A DNA stretch of 58,371 nucleotides from DATKJS01 sp050015275 (GCA_050015275.1 JBEKBS010000017.1:1-58371), one strand, 5' to 3'. Numbered from the stretch's first letter, positions 41,606 through 52,530 are shown. Program-made: numbers and translations. Notes: generated by a model from the sequence alone, not told the origin.

Positions 41606-42184
41606 TCACTTCCCGTGTTTCTTCGTGACGGCCCGGATGACCGCCTTCTGGACCTCCGCGTCCGTGAGAAGATGGATGCCGAGGGCGGCCAGTTCCGCCC
41701 CGAGGTTCTCCAGGGCCGCCCAGAAATGAGCGCTCTCCTTGGCGGGCTTGATGTCTTCTCCGGCTTGGTCCGCCCGCGCTTCGAACTCGGCCGCGATCGT
41801 CCGGTAATCGCCGGCGGCGAGCTCCTTCTTGAAGAGCGCCTTGAGGAAAGCGTCCTCGAGGCCGCAGACCGGGTAGAGGGCGGGAAAGGCCGCCCGCAGG
41901 GTCTTCATGTCCCGGTCCGAGACCTCGTCCGCGTAAGCCCGGCTCAGGGCATCGTGCGTCGCGAAGAAGTGAAGGATGAACGCGTCCGGCTTCGTCCGGA
42001 CCGCCTCCGGGTCGAGCCAGACCTGCCAGGAGAAGATCCTCTCCCGGTAATCGAAGACGCGACGGACGGCCCAGACGCAAGAGGAATAGAGGATGGGCAA
42101 AAAGAGATACGTCTTGCCCGGCAGGAATTCGTTGAGGATCTCCACCCCGCGGGCCAGGGCGCTTTCGATGTCCTTCTTGCTCAT
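41606..42184 (-). CDS. Conserved-looking protein of unknown function
   Basis: 192 residues, soluble, mostly helical, without signal peptide or recognisable motif. It has several tryptophan and aromatic residues in WAVRRVFDYRERIFSWQVWLDPE and many alanines. Its gene lies between lepA and mtnA on the same strand, with only three bases to mtnA, so it may be co-expressed with it. Function cannot be assigned. Confidence 0.75.
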   Translation of the reverse strand: MSKKDIESALARGVEILNEFLPGKTYLFLPILYSSCVWAVRRVFDYRERIFSWQVWLDPEAVRTKPDAFILHFFATHDALSRAYADEVSDRDMKTLRAAFPALYPVCGLEDAFLKALFKKELAAGDYRTIAAEFEARADQAGEDIKPAKESAHFWAALENLGAELAALGIHLLTDAEVQKAVIRAVTKKHGK

Positions 42185-42271
42185 CGTCTCGAAATGGACG
42201 GCCTTCCTCCAATTATCACAATCGCTCGAAAAAGGAAAGACCGGAGACTGACTATTCCGCCGGCCGCGCTT

Positions 42272-42294
42272 ATGCGGTTTAGCGCAAACCGCAT
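42272..42294. repeat. Perfect hairpin between lepA and the 192-residue protein gene
   Basis: ATGCGGTTT (42272-42280) / AAACCGCAT (42286-42294), a nine-base perfect stem around the loop AGCGC. It lies 28 bases after the lepA stop and 88 bases before the next start. No T-run follows on either strand; it could be a transcript-end stabiliser or a protein-binding site. Confidence 0.5.
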
Positions 42295-42321
42295 TCTGGA
42301 GTGGAAGCCATCCCCGAGGCC

Positions 42322-44112
<1,791 letters not shown>

Positions 44113-44119
44113 GGAAACA

Positions 44120-44151
44120 TTTATAATCGCAGAATTCGCTCGGCCCGTCAA
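44120..44151 (-). promoter_or_regulatory. Possible lepA promoter with very short or no leader
   Basis: Minus-strand TTGACG (44146-44151) and TATAAA (44120-44125), 20 bases apart; GATTAT (44123-44128) at 17 bases is an alternative -10. In either case transcription would begin within about five bases of ATG 44112, and no Shine-Dalgarno sequence is seen. Confidence 0.35.
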
Positions 44152-44169
44152 ACCTAGACGGTCCCAAAC

Positions 44170-44198
44170 TTGACTTTTCAGGGGTAACGGGGTAACTT
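44170..44198 (+). promoter_or_regulatory. Weak promoter candidate for tatA
   Basis: TTGACT (44170-44175), 17-base spacer, TAACTT (44193-44198). The -10 box matches the consensus poorly. It lies in the gap after the divergent lepA start, which is the only place for a tatA promoter. Confidence 0.35.
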
Positions 44199-44261
44199 TG
44201 AGGAGAGTTTTTGTGTCTCGAAACGGGCGTCCGTCGAGAACAAGTCCTCAAGGAGGTTCAT

Positions 44262-44456
44262 ATGCTAGGATCCATCGGAGCGCCCGAACTGCTCCTGATT
44301 CTGCTCATCGTGATCATCATCTTCGGCGCCAAGAAGCTGCCCGACCTCGGCAAGTCCATCGGGGAAGGCATCAGGAATTTCAAGAAATCCATGAACGAAG
44401 GCAAGGAGGACGAGAAGGACAACACCCCCAAGAATCCCCAGCCCCCCGCGAACTGA
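44262..44456 (+). CDS. tatA: Twin-arginine translocase subunit TatA
   Basis: 64 residues: one N-terminal helix (about 6-21), then FGAKKLPDLGKSIGEGIRNFKKS, the conserved hinge and amphipathic helix, and a charged tail. TatA forms the pore for folded proteins carrying twin-arginine signals; both Rieske proteins in this window have such signals. AAGGAGG at 44250-44256 fixes the start. No tatC is present in the window. Confidence 0.92.
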   Translation: MLGSIGAPELLLILLIVIIIFGAKKLPDLGKSIGEGIRNFKKSMNEGKEDEKDNTPKNPQPPAN

Positions 44457-44507
44457 TCCGTCCCCGCCCACTGACGTCCGGAAACTTTTCTCCGTCCGGA
44501 TAACACC

Positions 44508-45434
44508 TTGCCCGCAAAAAAAGCCGCCTGTTACGCGGGCTTCGACCTCGGTGGCACCCAGCTAAAGTATGGGGCCATCGACGCTGGCGGCCGCCTCGTC
44601 CTCAAAGGGAAGATCCCGAGCCCCGGCTCCATGAAGGACCTCCTGGCGGCCATCGAGGGGATCTGGGGACGCCTCAAGGCCGACTGTCCCGGCCCGATCA
44701 GGGCCTGCGGCTTCGGTTTCGCCGGGTTCTTCAGCCTGAAGGACCAGAAGATCCTCCATTCCCCCAACTACCCGAGCCTCGACAACTTCGATCTCGTCCC
44801 CGCCCTCCGGAAGTTCATCGGCGTCCCGTTCCAGATCGACAACGACGCCAACATGGCCGCCTACGGGGAATACAGGCACGGGGCCGGCCGGGGGACGCAG
44901 AGCCTCGTCCTCCTCACCGTGGGGACGGGGATCGGTTCCGGGATCATCCTCGAAGGCGAGCTCTGGCAGGGGAAATGCGGCTTCGCCGGGGAGCTCGGTC
45001 ACATCACGGTGAACCCGGAAGGCGACCTCTGCAAATGCGGCCATCGGGGCTGTCTGGAGACCGAAGCGTCGGCCCTCAAGATTGTCAGGGACTACCAGGC
45101 TCTGACCGGGACGAGCAGCCCGGTGACCTCGCGTGACGTCTATCTCCTGGCCAAGAAGGGAGACAAGGCCGCCCTCGAAAGCTTTGCCCGGTGCGCGTAT
45201 TACCTCGGGATCGGGCTGGGCATCGTCATCAACTTCCTCAACCCCGAAAAGATCCTCGTCGGGGGAGGGGTCGTTTCGGCCGGCAGATACCTGCTTGCGC
45301 CAGCCATCATGGAGGCCCGGCGTAGGTCCCACCGCGTCTCGTTCGCCTGCTGCCATATCGAAAAGGCCGTTCTGGGCAACGACGCAGGGCTGATCGGCGC
45401 CGCCGCCTGGGCCGGGGCCCGCGGCGCGGCATGA
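44508..45434 (+). CDS. ROK family sugar kinase (glucokinase-like)
   Basis: 308 residues. The ATP-binding GFDLGGTQLKYG is at the N-terminus and the ROK zinc/substrate site is complete: GELGHITVNPEGD followed by CKCGHRGCLETEAS. The catalytic aspartate lies in QIDNDANMAAYGE. The exact sugar (glucose or another hexose) is not decided by the sequence. The start is TTG 44508, 51 bases after tatA, with a weak ribosome binding site. Confidence 0.88.
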   Translation: MPAKKAACYAGFDLGGTQLKYGAIDAGGRLVLKGKIPSPGSMKDLLAAIEGIWGRLKADCPGPIRACGFGFAGFFSLKDQKILHSPNYPSLDNFDLVPALRKFIGVPFQIDNDANMAAYGEYRHGAGRGTQSLVLLTVGTGIGSGIILEGELWQGKCGFAGELGHITVNPEGDLCKCGHRGCLETEASALKIVRDYQALTGTSSPVTSRDVYLLAKKGDKAALESFARCAYYLGIGLGIVINFLNPEKILVGGGVVSAGRYLLAPAIMEARRRSHRVSFACCHIEKAVLGNDAGLIGAAAWAGARGAA

Positions 45435-45444
45435 GGCCCGGGCG

Positions 45445-45464
45445 CCCGCCTGGGCGGGGCTTTT
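45445..45464 (+). terminator. Possible terminator after the ROK kinase gene
   Basis: CCCGC (45445-45449) / GCGGG (45454-45458) around CTGG, followed by GC and TTTT. The stem is short and the T-run only four bases, so strength is doubtful. Confidence 0.35.
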
Positions 45465-45510
45465 CCAGGCAGGGATGGAACCATCCTCCTCCCCCCAAAG
45501 TTGAAATGTT

Positions 45511-45539
45511 TTGACAACCCGCGGCGAAAAAACTATAAA
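45511..45539 (+). promoter_or_regulatory. Strong sigma-70-type promoter for the TonB-dependent receptor
   Basis: TTGACA (45511-45516), 17-base spacer, TATAAA (45534-45539). Leader of about 26 bases with AAGGAG (45560-45565) six bases before the TTG start. Confidence 0.72.
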
Positions 45540-45571
45540 TTGAGGCGGGAGAGCCGATAAAGGAGACCGCT

Positions 45572-48500
45572 TTGACCAGGAAAATATGCACCTCTATCAC
45601 AGTCGCTCTGGCCGCGATTGTCCTCGTCCTGCCGTCCCATGCCGGCCGCCGGTCGGGCACGCTCAAGGGCAAGATCATCGACCATCAGGGCTTTCCCCTC
45701 TCCGGGGCCTACATTTACGTGTCCTCCCCATCCCTGGTCGGTGTCCAGAACTTCATCACGTCCGATTCCGGTCAGTACGGTCTCTTCGAGCTTTCCCCCG
45801 GGACCTACAGGATCCTGGCCGAAATGCCGGGGTTCAAGACGGTCACCATCGAGGGGATCGTCCTCGCGCCCGGCGGGACCGTCACGACGGATTTCAAAAT
45901 GGAGCCCACCGAGATCGAAGAGGAGAAGGTCAACCGCAACCCCCCGGCCGGCCTCGACAAGGGGTCGCCCCGGCTGGCGGCCGTCCTGGACAGGGACCTC
46001 CTCACCCGCATCCCTCTGCCTCGTGATTTTTCGGCCGTCCTGGGACTCGTCCCGGGCCTGGTTTATGAAAGTGTCGACCCCGGCGCCTATTTCTCCGTCC
46101 ACGGGGCCCCGGACACGGCCAATGTGTTCGAGGATGACGGGGTCAACGTGACGGACCCAGTGTCCCGGACGCTCCTCGCCCGGATCAACGTGGACGTCGT
46201 CGACCAAGCCGTCATCGAGACGGCGGCCCTTCCGGTCGACCGCGGGCCGAACCAGGGGGCTTACATCAACGTCGTCCGCAGGGCCGGCGGGAACACTTTC
46301 GACGGAGGCCTCTCTTTCACGTTCACGGGCTGGTACCTCACGAAATCTCTCTGGGCCGGCCAGGATATCGGCGCGGGGAGCGTGGCCGCGCCCGTCGCCG
46401 ACACGACCAATCTCGACCTGTCCCTGACGGAAGGGGGGCCCGTGCTCCAGGACATCGGCTGGTTCTTCACCAATCTCCGCCTCAAGTCCATGTCGGCGTC
46501 GAGCCCGATCATCAACTGGAAGGACCCCCTCGGCGCCACCCACCTTCCCTACGATTGGAGCGATACGAACCTCTCCTGGACCTTCAAGCTCTCGGCCCAC
46601 GTCACCCCGAAATTCAGGGGGACATTCGACACGGACCTTTCGTTCATCCATGAACCCTACTATGAGCCCGACATCGCCTGGAACAGGCCGGGCGAATCCA
46701 CTCCGAGCCTCTCCCGCCAGCCCTCGTTCATGTTGAAGGCGGGATTGGTCTACACGGTGGACCAAAGGACGTCCGTCGACTTTTCCCTCGGCTACATGAC
46801 CAGGCGGCAGACCATCCTTTTGAACCCGGCCACGGCCGACAGTCCGGAATATTTCGACAGCGGGACCGGATACACCTGGGGAAGCGGGCCTGATAATGAC
46901 CGTGAGAAGCGGAAGCGCTTCGGGGTCCATGCGAACATCACCCGGCTGGTGGACAAAGCCCTCGGCTTCGGCCATGAGCTCGCGGCCGGCTTCGAATACG
47001 AAAGCTCGACGGGGCAGTCGTCGGTCTGGAAGCCCGATGACCTGATCATGGATTATCTCAACGGCAGCCCTTACGCCTTCGGCCAAACCGTGTCCCCGGT
47101 CTCGGGGAACACGGTCGGGACCGGCTGGATCGGCTTCTCGGCCATCCCGGCCGCGGAGGGGGATCTGGTCACCACGAGGCAACTCACACATCTCGGCTTT
47201 TTCGCCCAGGACGCGATGAACTTCGGCAGCCGCATCGTCTTTTCCCTCGGTCTCCGTTTCGACCGGTCGGACGCCCAGTTCCTCGCGTTCAACAAGGGCA
47301 TCGTCGGGAACGCCGTCGCCGTCGACGTGGGAACGAACCTCATCGATCCCGTTTACGGGTTCAACCCTTTCGGCACGCTCACTTTTACAGAGTGGGATAA
47401 CGTGATCACATGGAATTCCCTGTCCCCGCGGGCCGGCCTGAGCTTCGACCTCTTCGGCACGGGGAAGACCCTTCTCAAAGGCTCCTTCTCGAGGCTTCCC
47501 GAAGAGCTCGGCCTGGGCTATTCCGTGGATCTTGACCCCGTCCCCGCCACGAGGGTCCACAATTTCACCTGGTATGACGAGAACGGCAACGGCATCGTCG
47601 ACGCGAACGATACGTTTGTCATGTTTCCCGAGAATTACGGCATCTACAACACCGCATCATACCAGGCCAGGGTCGATCCCAGCCTCTCTGCGCCGATGAT
47701 CAACGAATGGACCGCAGGCTTCGAGCAGGAGCTCACCCACGATTTTTCGCTCGCCGCCCGCTACATTTCCCGTTCCGAGAAGGGCATCATCGCCGATGTC
47801 ATGTACGACCCCAACACCGGGACGCCCTGGTACTCCGCCCAGGGCTCCCCGGCGGGCTGGTGGGTCCCCTTCACGACGACGGTCCCTGCGGCGGGCCCCT
47901 ATCCCGATACGAACGTGACCGTGTACTTCCGCTCGGACTCGGCCCCCGCCGTGGCCGACAGGATCCAGAAAGTCCCCGAGCTCAACCGGGAATACCGGGG
48001 CCTCGAGCTTTCCCTCCGGAAACGGATGTCCCATAACTGGCAGTTCTACGGGTCGGTCGTCTGGAGCCGGTCGACCGGGACCGCCGGGCCGGCCTCGCTC
48101 CTGAGCGCGGGGATATCCACGCCTCTCCTGACCCCGAATTCCTTCGTCAACGTCACGTCGGACTCGAGGACCAGCTACGACCAGCCCCTGGCCATCCGGC
48201 TCATGGGGACGTTGCGCTTCAAGTACGACATCTACCTCAGCGCCTACTACAGGTTCACGAGCGGGATGCCCTGGGCCCGGACGATCACGATCGTCCCGCC
48301 CGCCGGATGGGCCGCCGAACACAACGTCGACACGACGCCGGTGACCGTGTTCCTGGAGAGCCCCGGGACGCGGCGGTATAACAGCTGGCAGACGACCGAT
48401 CTCCGGCTGGCGAAGGAGTTCATGCGCGGCGGCCGGGCGCACTGGTCGATTTACGTCGACATCCTGAACGTGTTCGGCAACAAGTACAGCATCATCGATA

Positions 48501-48634
48501 ACAACGACGGTTACTGGTACCCGAACGGAGAAGGAGCGAGCTCCGGGACCCACCTCCTGAGCGGCACCTACGGCAAGGCCATCTTCCTGAGCGGGACGCG
48601 GACCGCCATGTTCAGCGTCCGCCTAGGGTTCTAG
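45572..48634 (+). CDS. TonB-dependent receptor, Oar-like, with N-terminal carboxypeptidase-regulatory domain
   Basis: 1020 residues. A signal peptide (ending SHAG) is followed by a carboxypeptidase-regulatory-like beta domain (about 27-112: GTLKGKIIDHQGFPLSGAYIYV ... TDFKMEP), a plug region (LLTRIPLPRDFSAVLGLVPGL, VHGAPDTANVFEDDGVNVTDP), then a long 22-strand-type barrel ending MFSVRLGF with the terminal phenylalanine of outer-membrane proteins. Such receptors take up large substrates or act in envelope functions in Acidobacteriota. The start is TTG 45572. The gene end overlaps the convergent GWxTD gene by 12 bases. Confidence 0.88.
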   Translation: MTRKICTSITVALAAIVLVLPSHAGRRSGTLKGKIIDHQGFPLSGAYIYVSSPSLVGVQNFITSDSGQYGLFELSPGTYRILAEMPGFKTVTIEGIVLAPGGTVTTDFKMEPTEIEEEKVNRNPPAGLDKGSPRLAAVLDRDLLTRIPLPRDFSAVLGLVPGLVYESVDPGAYFSVHGAPDTANVFEDDGVNVTDPVSRTLLARINVDVVDQAVIETAALPVDRGPNQGAYINVVRRAGGNTFDGGLSFTFTGWYLTKSLWAGQDIGAGSVAAPVADTTNLDLSLTEGGPVLQDIGWFFTNLRLKSMSASSPIINWKDPLGATHLPYDWSDTNLSWTFKLSAHVTPKFRGTFDTDLSFIHEPYYEPDIAWNRPGESTPSLSRQPSFMLKAGLVYTVDQRTSVDFSLGYMTRRQTILLNPATADSPEYFDSGTGYTWGSGPDNDREKRKRFGVHANITRLVDKALGFGHELAAGFEYESSTGQSSVWKPDDLIMDYLNGSPYAFGQTVSPVSGNTVGTGWIGFSAIPAAEGDLVTTRQLTHLGFFAQDAMNFGSRIVFSLGLRFDRSDAQFLAFNKGIVGNAVAVDVGTNLIDPVYGFNPFGTLTFTEWDNVITWNSLSPRAGLSFDLFGTGKTLLKGSFSRLPEELGLGYSVDLDPVPATRVHNFTWYDENGNGIVDANDTFVMFPENYGIYNTASYQARVDPSLSAPMINEWTAGFEQELTHDFSLAARYISRSEKGIIADVMYDPNTGTPWYSAQGSPAGWWVPFTTTVPAAGPYPDTNVTVYFRSDSAPAVADRIQKVPELNREYRGLELSLRKRMSHNWQFYGSVVWSRSTGTAGPASLLSAGISTPLLTPNSFVNVTSDSRTSYDQPLAIRLMGTLRFKYDIYLSAYYRFTSGMPWARTITIVPPAGWAAEHNVDTTPVTVFLESPGTRRYNSWQTTDLRLAKEFMRGGRAHWSIYVDILNVFGNKYSIIDNNDGYWYPNGEGASSGTHLLSGTYGKAIFLSGTRTAMFSVRLGF

Positions 48635-49612
48635 CCGGAACTCGAGGACCTTCTTCAGCTCTTCGTCGCCCGCGCGGCTTCTGACCGAAACATGGAGGGC
48701 GAGCCTCTGGCCCCGGAGCCGGCCGGACTCTTCGTCCAGGTCGAGGGGGACCTCCACACGGTAGCTCTTGCCGCTTTTCGCCTTGAGCTCGTCCTCGCCA
48801 AGGTCCAGGGCGTACAGGCCATGGTGCTCCCAAACGCGGCGCCCTGATCCGTCCCGGACCTCGACCCGGACGTCGAGAACGGTCTTCAACCGCGCGTCCT
48901 TGAAGTCGAACCAGATCCCCGCGTAGGGGACGTCGATGACGGCCCGTCTTCCGGACGCCGGATCTTTCGTCCGGCCCTTGGCGATCTCCACGCTGTAATC
49001 GAAGAACTTCTTGTCCTGTTCGAAGGTCTTCTGGAAACGGCCCTGGGCGATGTTGAGGGCCTGGAGGTGCTCGAGGTTGATGGCCGTGAGGATGAATTGG
49101 CCCTGGCAGTGCTCGTCGATGAAGATCACGGGGAAGCCCCCGTAGTACCAAACCTCCCGGCAATAGCCCGACCCGTCCACGGGGTACGTCTGGCGCTCCG
49201 AGGGCGGGCCGAAAAGGATGAAGATCCGCCCCCGGTCCGTAAGGTAACCGGGCCTTCCCTCACCGCGGAAAAGATTTTCGGCGTTCCGGACCCGGTCGTA
49301 ATATTCCATCTTGAATGCGTTGTTCTCGGAGTCGGGGTCGGGGTTCCGCCGCTCCCAGAAATCGTTGATGAACTGGCCCTTTTCGGAGTCGGGGAGCTCG
49401 AGGAAGATCTTTCGTTCCTCGCGGGTCATGATGTACTGGACCTTGGACAGAAAATCGGCGTAGGCCGGGCTGAGCTGGCGCTCCAGGCGATAGAGGCGGC
49501 AGGCGGAGGCCGCGGCCAGGAGAAGGAAAAGGAGAAGAGCCCAGAGGGCGGTTCCGGCCCGGGTTTTTCCCCGTCCGCCCGGGACGGCCGACGGGCCCAT
49601 CATCACGACCAT
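48623..49612 (-). CDS. GWxTD domain lipoprotein
   Basis: 329 residues. An N-terminal membrane segment ends in AASAC (Cys38), a probable lipobox. The central part, with an EERKIFLELPD segment, FWERRNPDPDSENNAF and DRGRIFILFGPPSE, is the GWxTD domain, found in surface or secreted proteins of several phyla; its function is not established. Start 49612 is favoured because GGGAGGAG precedes it by about five bases; ATG 49630 and TTG 49660 are also in frame. Confidence 0.78.
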   Translation of the reverse strand: MVVMMGPSAVPGGRGKTRAGTALWALLLFLLLAAASACRLYRLERQLSPAYADFLSKVQYIMTREERKIFLELPDSEKGQFINDFWERRNPDPDSENNAFKMEYYDRVRNAENLFRGEGRPGYLTDRGRIFILFGPPSERQTYPVDGSGYCREVWYYGGFPVIFIDEHCQGQFILTAINLEHLQALNIAQGRFQKTFEQDKKFFDYSVEIAKGRTKDPASGRRAVIDVPYAGIWFDFKDARLKTVLDVRVEVRDGSGRRVWEHHGLYALDLGEDELKAKSGKSYRVEVPLDLDEESGRLRGQRLALHVSVRSRAGDEELKKVLEFRLEP

Positions 49613-49675
49613 CACTCTCCTCCCGGCCATTAAAGTAGTCTCAAGGGGAGGATAAATCAAGGCCGGGGGCGCCTT

Positions 49676-51019
49676 TCAAACTGCGGCCAGCGTCTTCTTG
49701 ACGCCCTCGAACTCAGCCGGCGAGGAATCCCCCTTGAGGTAGGCGAAAGCGATCTTGTTGTGAAGGAGGGGGTCGGTGCCATCCGTCACGACGCCCTGAC
49801 GCGACAGCGCCTCCCATTCCCCGGTCCCCGGGATCGGCGAGAAGAAAGCGACCCGGGCTGTCGCGCCGAGGCCGCGGACGTAGCGGATGCTGTCCTCGAC
49901 GCTCGCGGAGTCCTGGCCGGGAAGTCCCATGATCAGGTAAACGCCGATATCCCGCCGTGCGTAACCCGCCTCCTCCAGCGCGGCCAGCGCCTTCGGCAAG
50001 TCGTCGGGCGAGGTCTTCGGTGACTTTTCGCGGACCAGGGATTCGTCGGAGGACTCCAGGCTGAGGTAGAGCGACGTCATGCCCGAGGCGCGGAAGAGGC
50101 GCGCCAACCGGCCGTCGATCTCCCGGATGTGGAGGCCGTTCGGGGCGTGCAGCCGGATCGGGAGCGCCAAGGCCGCGATCCTCTCAAGCAGGGGCACGAT
50201 ATGCCTATCCCTGTTGAGGAGCAGGGCATCATCATAAAAGGCGAAGTGCGCCGTCCCGAAGCGGGCGTGATACGACTCGACCTCGGCGGCGACGGAGGCG
50301 GGAGGCCTCTGTTCGAAGCCGTCGGCCAGCAGGCGGCTCGCGCAGAAGGTGCAGCGGAACGGGCATCCCCGCGAGGTCAGGATGGGAAGCCAGGTCTTGT
50401 CTCTGATCAGGTCGAACGACGGGAGCGGCAGGGAATCGAGCCCGGAGAATTCGGGGGACGGCGGGACTCCGTCGCCGAGCACGTCCCGGAGGACGGAGAA
50501 CAGCGTTCCTTCTCCCGGACCGGAGACCACGACATCCGCCCCCGAATGGGCTCTCGCGTGCTCCGGGCAGAGCGTGGCGTAAGTCCCTCCGAGGATGACG
50601 GGCACGGCCCCGAACCGGCGCCTGACCAGGTCCACGGCGGCCTGGACGCCCGGATACCAGTAGGTCATCGCGCACGTCAGGAGGACGGCGTCCGGCCGGG
50701 GGGTCGCGGCGAGGGCCTCTTCGAAAAGGCCGACCGGGATCCCGTAGCGGGAAAAGCGGCGCGGCACCGCCCCGAGCAGGGCGGGCTTCGGGACCTCCTC
50801 CTTGGGAAAAGGGCCGCGGCCGTCCGGTTTCATCTTCGCCGGGCTTCCGAGCCCCGGGTGGAACCTGTCCTGGCAATCGATGAAGGACAGCCGGAAGGAC
50901 CCGTGCCTCTCGAGGAGGGCGGCGATCGAGAGGAGCCCGAGCGGCTTCAGCCAGAAATCGTAGGCCGTGAAATCGTAGATCCAGGGGTTGATGAGGAGGA
51001 CGCTCTTGGAAGGGGCCAT
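49676..51019 (-). CDS. Radical SAM protein with N-terminal B12-binding-like domain
   Basis: 447 residues. The N-terminal half is B12-binding-like (LLINPW start, LLTCAMTYWYPGVQAAVDLVRRRF, VILGGTYATLCPEHA). The radical SAM cluster motif is CPFRCTFC at about 226-233, followed by FYDDALLLN and the late segment YLIMGLPGQD. Such enzymes often modify lipids, natural products or RNA; the substrate is unknown here. Start at ATG 51019 after removal of an upstream extension that runs into the tRNA gene. Confidence 0.85.
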   Translation of the reverse strand: MAPSKSVLLINPWIYDFTAYDFWLKPLGLLSIAALLERHGSFRLSFIDCQDRFHPGLGSPAKMKPDGRGPFPKEEVPKPALLGAVPRRFSRYGIPVGLFEEALAATPRPDAVLLTCAMTYWYPGVQAAVDLVRRRFGAVPVILGGTYATLCPEHARAHSGADVVVSGPGEGTLFSVLRDVLGDGVPPSPEFSGLDSLPLPSFDLIRDKTWLPILTSRGCPFRCTFCASRLLADGFEQRPPASVAAEVESYHARFGTAHFAFYDDALLLNRDRHIVPLLERIAALALPIRLHAPNGLHIREIDGRLARLFRASGMTSLYLSLESSDESLVREKSPKTSPDDLPKALAALEEAGYARRDIGVYLIMGLPGQDSASVEDSIRYVRGLGATARVAFFSPIPGTGEWEALSRQGVVTDGTDPLLHNKIAFAYLKGDSSPAEFEGVKKTLAAV

Positions 51020-51067
51020 GTTCTCACGGCAGGCCCGCCCTCGGCCCGGGCCGTCCCAAAAAAAATA

Positions 51068-51154
51068 TGGTGCGGAAGGTGGGACTCGAACCCACAAGGC
51101 CTTGCGGCCATAAACTCCTGAGGCTTACGCGTCTGCCAATTCCGCCACTTCCGC
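51068..51154 (-). tRNA. tRNA-Leu (anticodon CAG)
   Basis: On the minus strand a complete class II tRNA folds: acceptor stem GCGGAAG / CTTCCGC, D arm with GAATTGGCAGAC, anticodon stem TAAGC / GTTTA with loop CTCAGGA (anticodon CAG), a long variable arm GGCC-GCAA-GGCC, and T arm GTGGG-TTCGAGT-CCCAC. CCA is encoded at the 3' end (51068-51070). Confidence 0.96.
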
Positions 51155-51191
51155 ACGCAGAGGCCCGAGGCCTCGACTCTCAGGGGGGTCT

Positions 51192-51220
51192 ATTATAACG
51201 ATTCCGCCGCCGGGTGTAAA
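51192..51220 (-). promoter_or_regulatory. Promoter of tRNA-Leu
   Basis: Minus-strand TTTACA (51215-51220), 17-base spacer, TATAAT (51192-51197): 11 of 12 consensus positions. Transcription would start about 30 bases before the mature tRNA. Confidence 0.7.
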
Positions 51221-51265
51221 GACGCCGGAGCCCGTGGCTTTCCCGCAGACGCCGTGGATGTTGAC

Positions 51266-51294
51266 TTGACAAACCGCCTCCCGCCACTTATTGT
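51266..51294 (+). promoter_or_regulatory. Promoter of the baeRF-like gene
   Basis: TTGACA (51266-51271), 17-base spacer, TATTGT (51289-51294). The leader of about 70 bases contains the inverted repeat TTGATGA (51302-51308) / TCATCAA (51315-51321), right at the expected transcription start, a suitable place for an operator or a 5' hairpin. Confidence 0.55.
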
Positions 51295-51372
51295 TATGGC
51301 GTTGATGATGACCTTCATCAATCGCCCTCAGCATCGTCACAGACTTCCCGAAAACCCTGTTTAGGAGGATCC

Positions 51373-52518
51373 ATGAAGCTTTCCGGACGCTCGGACCTCG
51401 AGACGCTCACCAAGTTCAAGGGCCGCGACGACCTCGTCACCTCGTTTTACCTGGATACGGACAAGGGTCGGCTGAACCGGAAGGAGATCCAGTTGTCTCT
51501 GAAAAACCTCCTCACCGCGGCGAGGCTCCAGGTCGAGTCGATGGACGCCTCCAAGGAAAAAAAAGAGTCCCTCGGCCGGGACCTGGACCTCATCGCGGAG
51601 CACTGTTCCCAGCACCTGGCGGCCATGAACGCCTCCGGCCTGGCCATCTTCTCCTGCAGCCGCCAGAAATTCTGGCTGCCCCTGGAGCTCCCTCACGGAC
51701 CGCGGAACCGGATTGTCATCGACACGACCTTCTACGTCCGGCCGCTCGACGCCATCCTCGACAGGTACAGCCGGATCTGCGTCCTCCTTCTCGGCCGCCG
51801 GGAGGCGAAATGGAGCGAGATCGTGATGGGGGAGATCCGGCCGATCGAGCACATCTCGAGCGACGTCCCCGGCAAGGTCAAGGAAGGGGGCTTCGAGGGG
51901 ACGTCGGCCAAGCGCATCGAGCGGCACATCGACGCCCGCCTCCACGAGCATTTCAAGAAAGCGGCCCAAGTGACGTTCGACCTGTTCAAAAAGCACAGCT
52001 TCGATTGGCTTTTCGTGGGATATGAGGACAACCATCACGTCGGCTTTGAATCGCTTCTCCACAGCTACCTCAAGGAGAAGATCAAGGGCCGGATGAGGTC
52101 CCGGCCGGGCGATCCTCCCGCCAAGGTCCTGAGAGAAGCCCTGGAGCTCGAGGACCAGATCAAGAAGGCCGAGGAGGAGGCGACCGTCCAGAAACTGATC
52201 GCCGAGCTCGAGCGCGGCGGCCGGGCCTGTTCCGGGCTCAGGGATACCCTGGCCCACCTGAACCAGTTCGAGCTCCAGACCCTCGTCGTCACCCATAACT
52301 TTTCCAAGCAGGGCCGCATCTGTCCGACCCACAAGTTCCTGTACGTGGACGAACTCAAGTGTCCCGTCTGCGAGAAGAAAACGGACATTCTGGTCGACGT
52401 CATCGACGAGGCCATCGAGACGGCCCTCAAGCGGAGCTGCGGAGTGAAACATATCACGCCACCCTCGAGGCTCGACCGTTACGGCCACATCGGGGCGTTC
52501 CTGAAATACAAAGTCTGA
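51373..52518 (+). CDS. eRF1/Vms1-like (baeRF) family protein
   Basis: 381 residues, cytoplasmic. The middle part (VTSFYLDTDKGRLNRKEIQ ... SGLAIFSC ... FYVRPLDAIL ... CVLLLGRREAKW) follows the pattern of bacterial archaeo-eukaryotic release-factor-like proteins. In place of the GGQ loop it has GGFEGTSAKRIERHIDARLHEHF. A C-terminal zinc-ribbon-like pair CPTHK ... CPVC (about 316-331) is present. Related proteins are linked to ribosome rescue, but a role here is inferred. The family call rests on pattern only. Confidence 0.68.
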   Translation: MKLSGRSDLETLTKFKGRDDLVTSFYLDTDKGRLNRKEIQLSLKNLLTAARLQVESMDASKEKKESLGRDLDLIAEHCSQHLAAMNASGLAIFSCSRQKFWLPLELPHGPRNRIVIDTTFYVRPLDAILDRYSRICVLLLGRREAKWSEIVMGEIRPIEHISSDVPGKVKEGGFEGTSAKRIERHIDARLHEHFKKAAQVTFDLFKKHSFDWLFVGYEDNHHVGFESLLHSYLKEKIKGRMRSRPGDPPAKVLREALELEDQIKKAEEEATVQKLIAELERGGRACSGLRDTLAHLNQFELQTLVVTHNFSKQGRICPTHKFLYVDELKCPVCEKKTDILVDVIDEAIETALKRSCGVKHITPPSRLDRYGHIGAFLKYKV

Positions 52519-52530
52519 ACCCACCCCGCC

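Noticed and set aside
45533..47560. 675-codon open frame on the minus strand opposite the TonB receptor
   Set aside because: Antisense shadow rich in Arg, Gly and Asp; the plus-strand gene has a promoter, ribosome binding site, signal peptide and barrel pattern.
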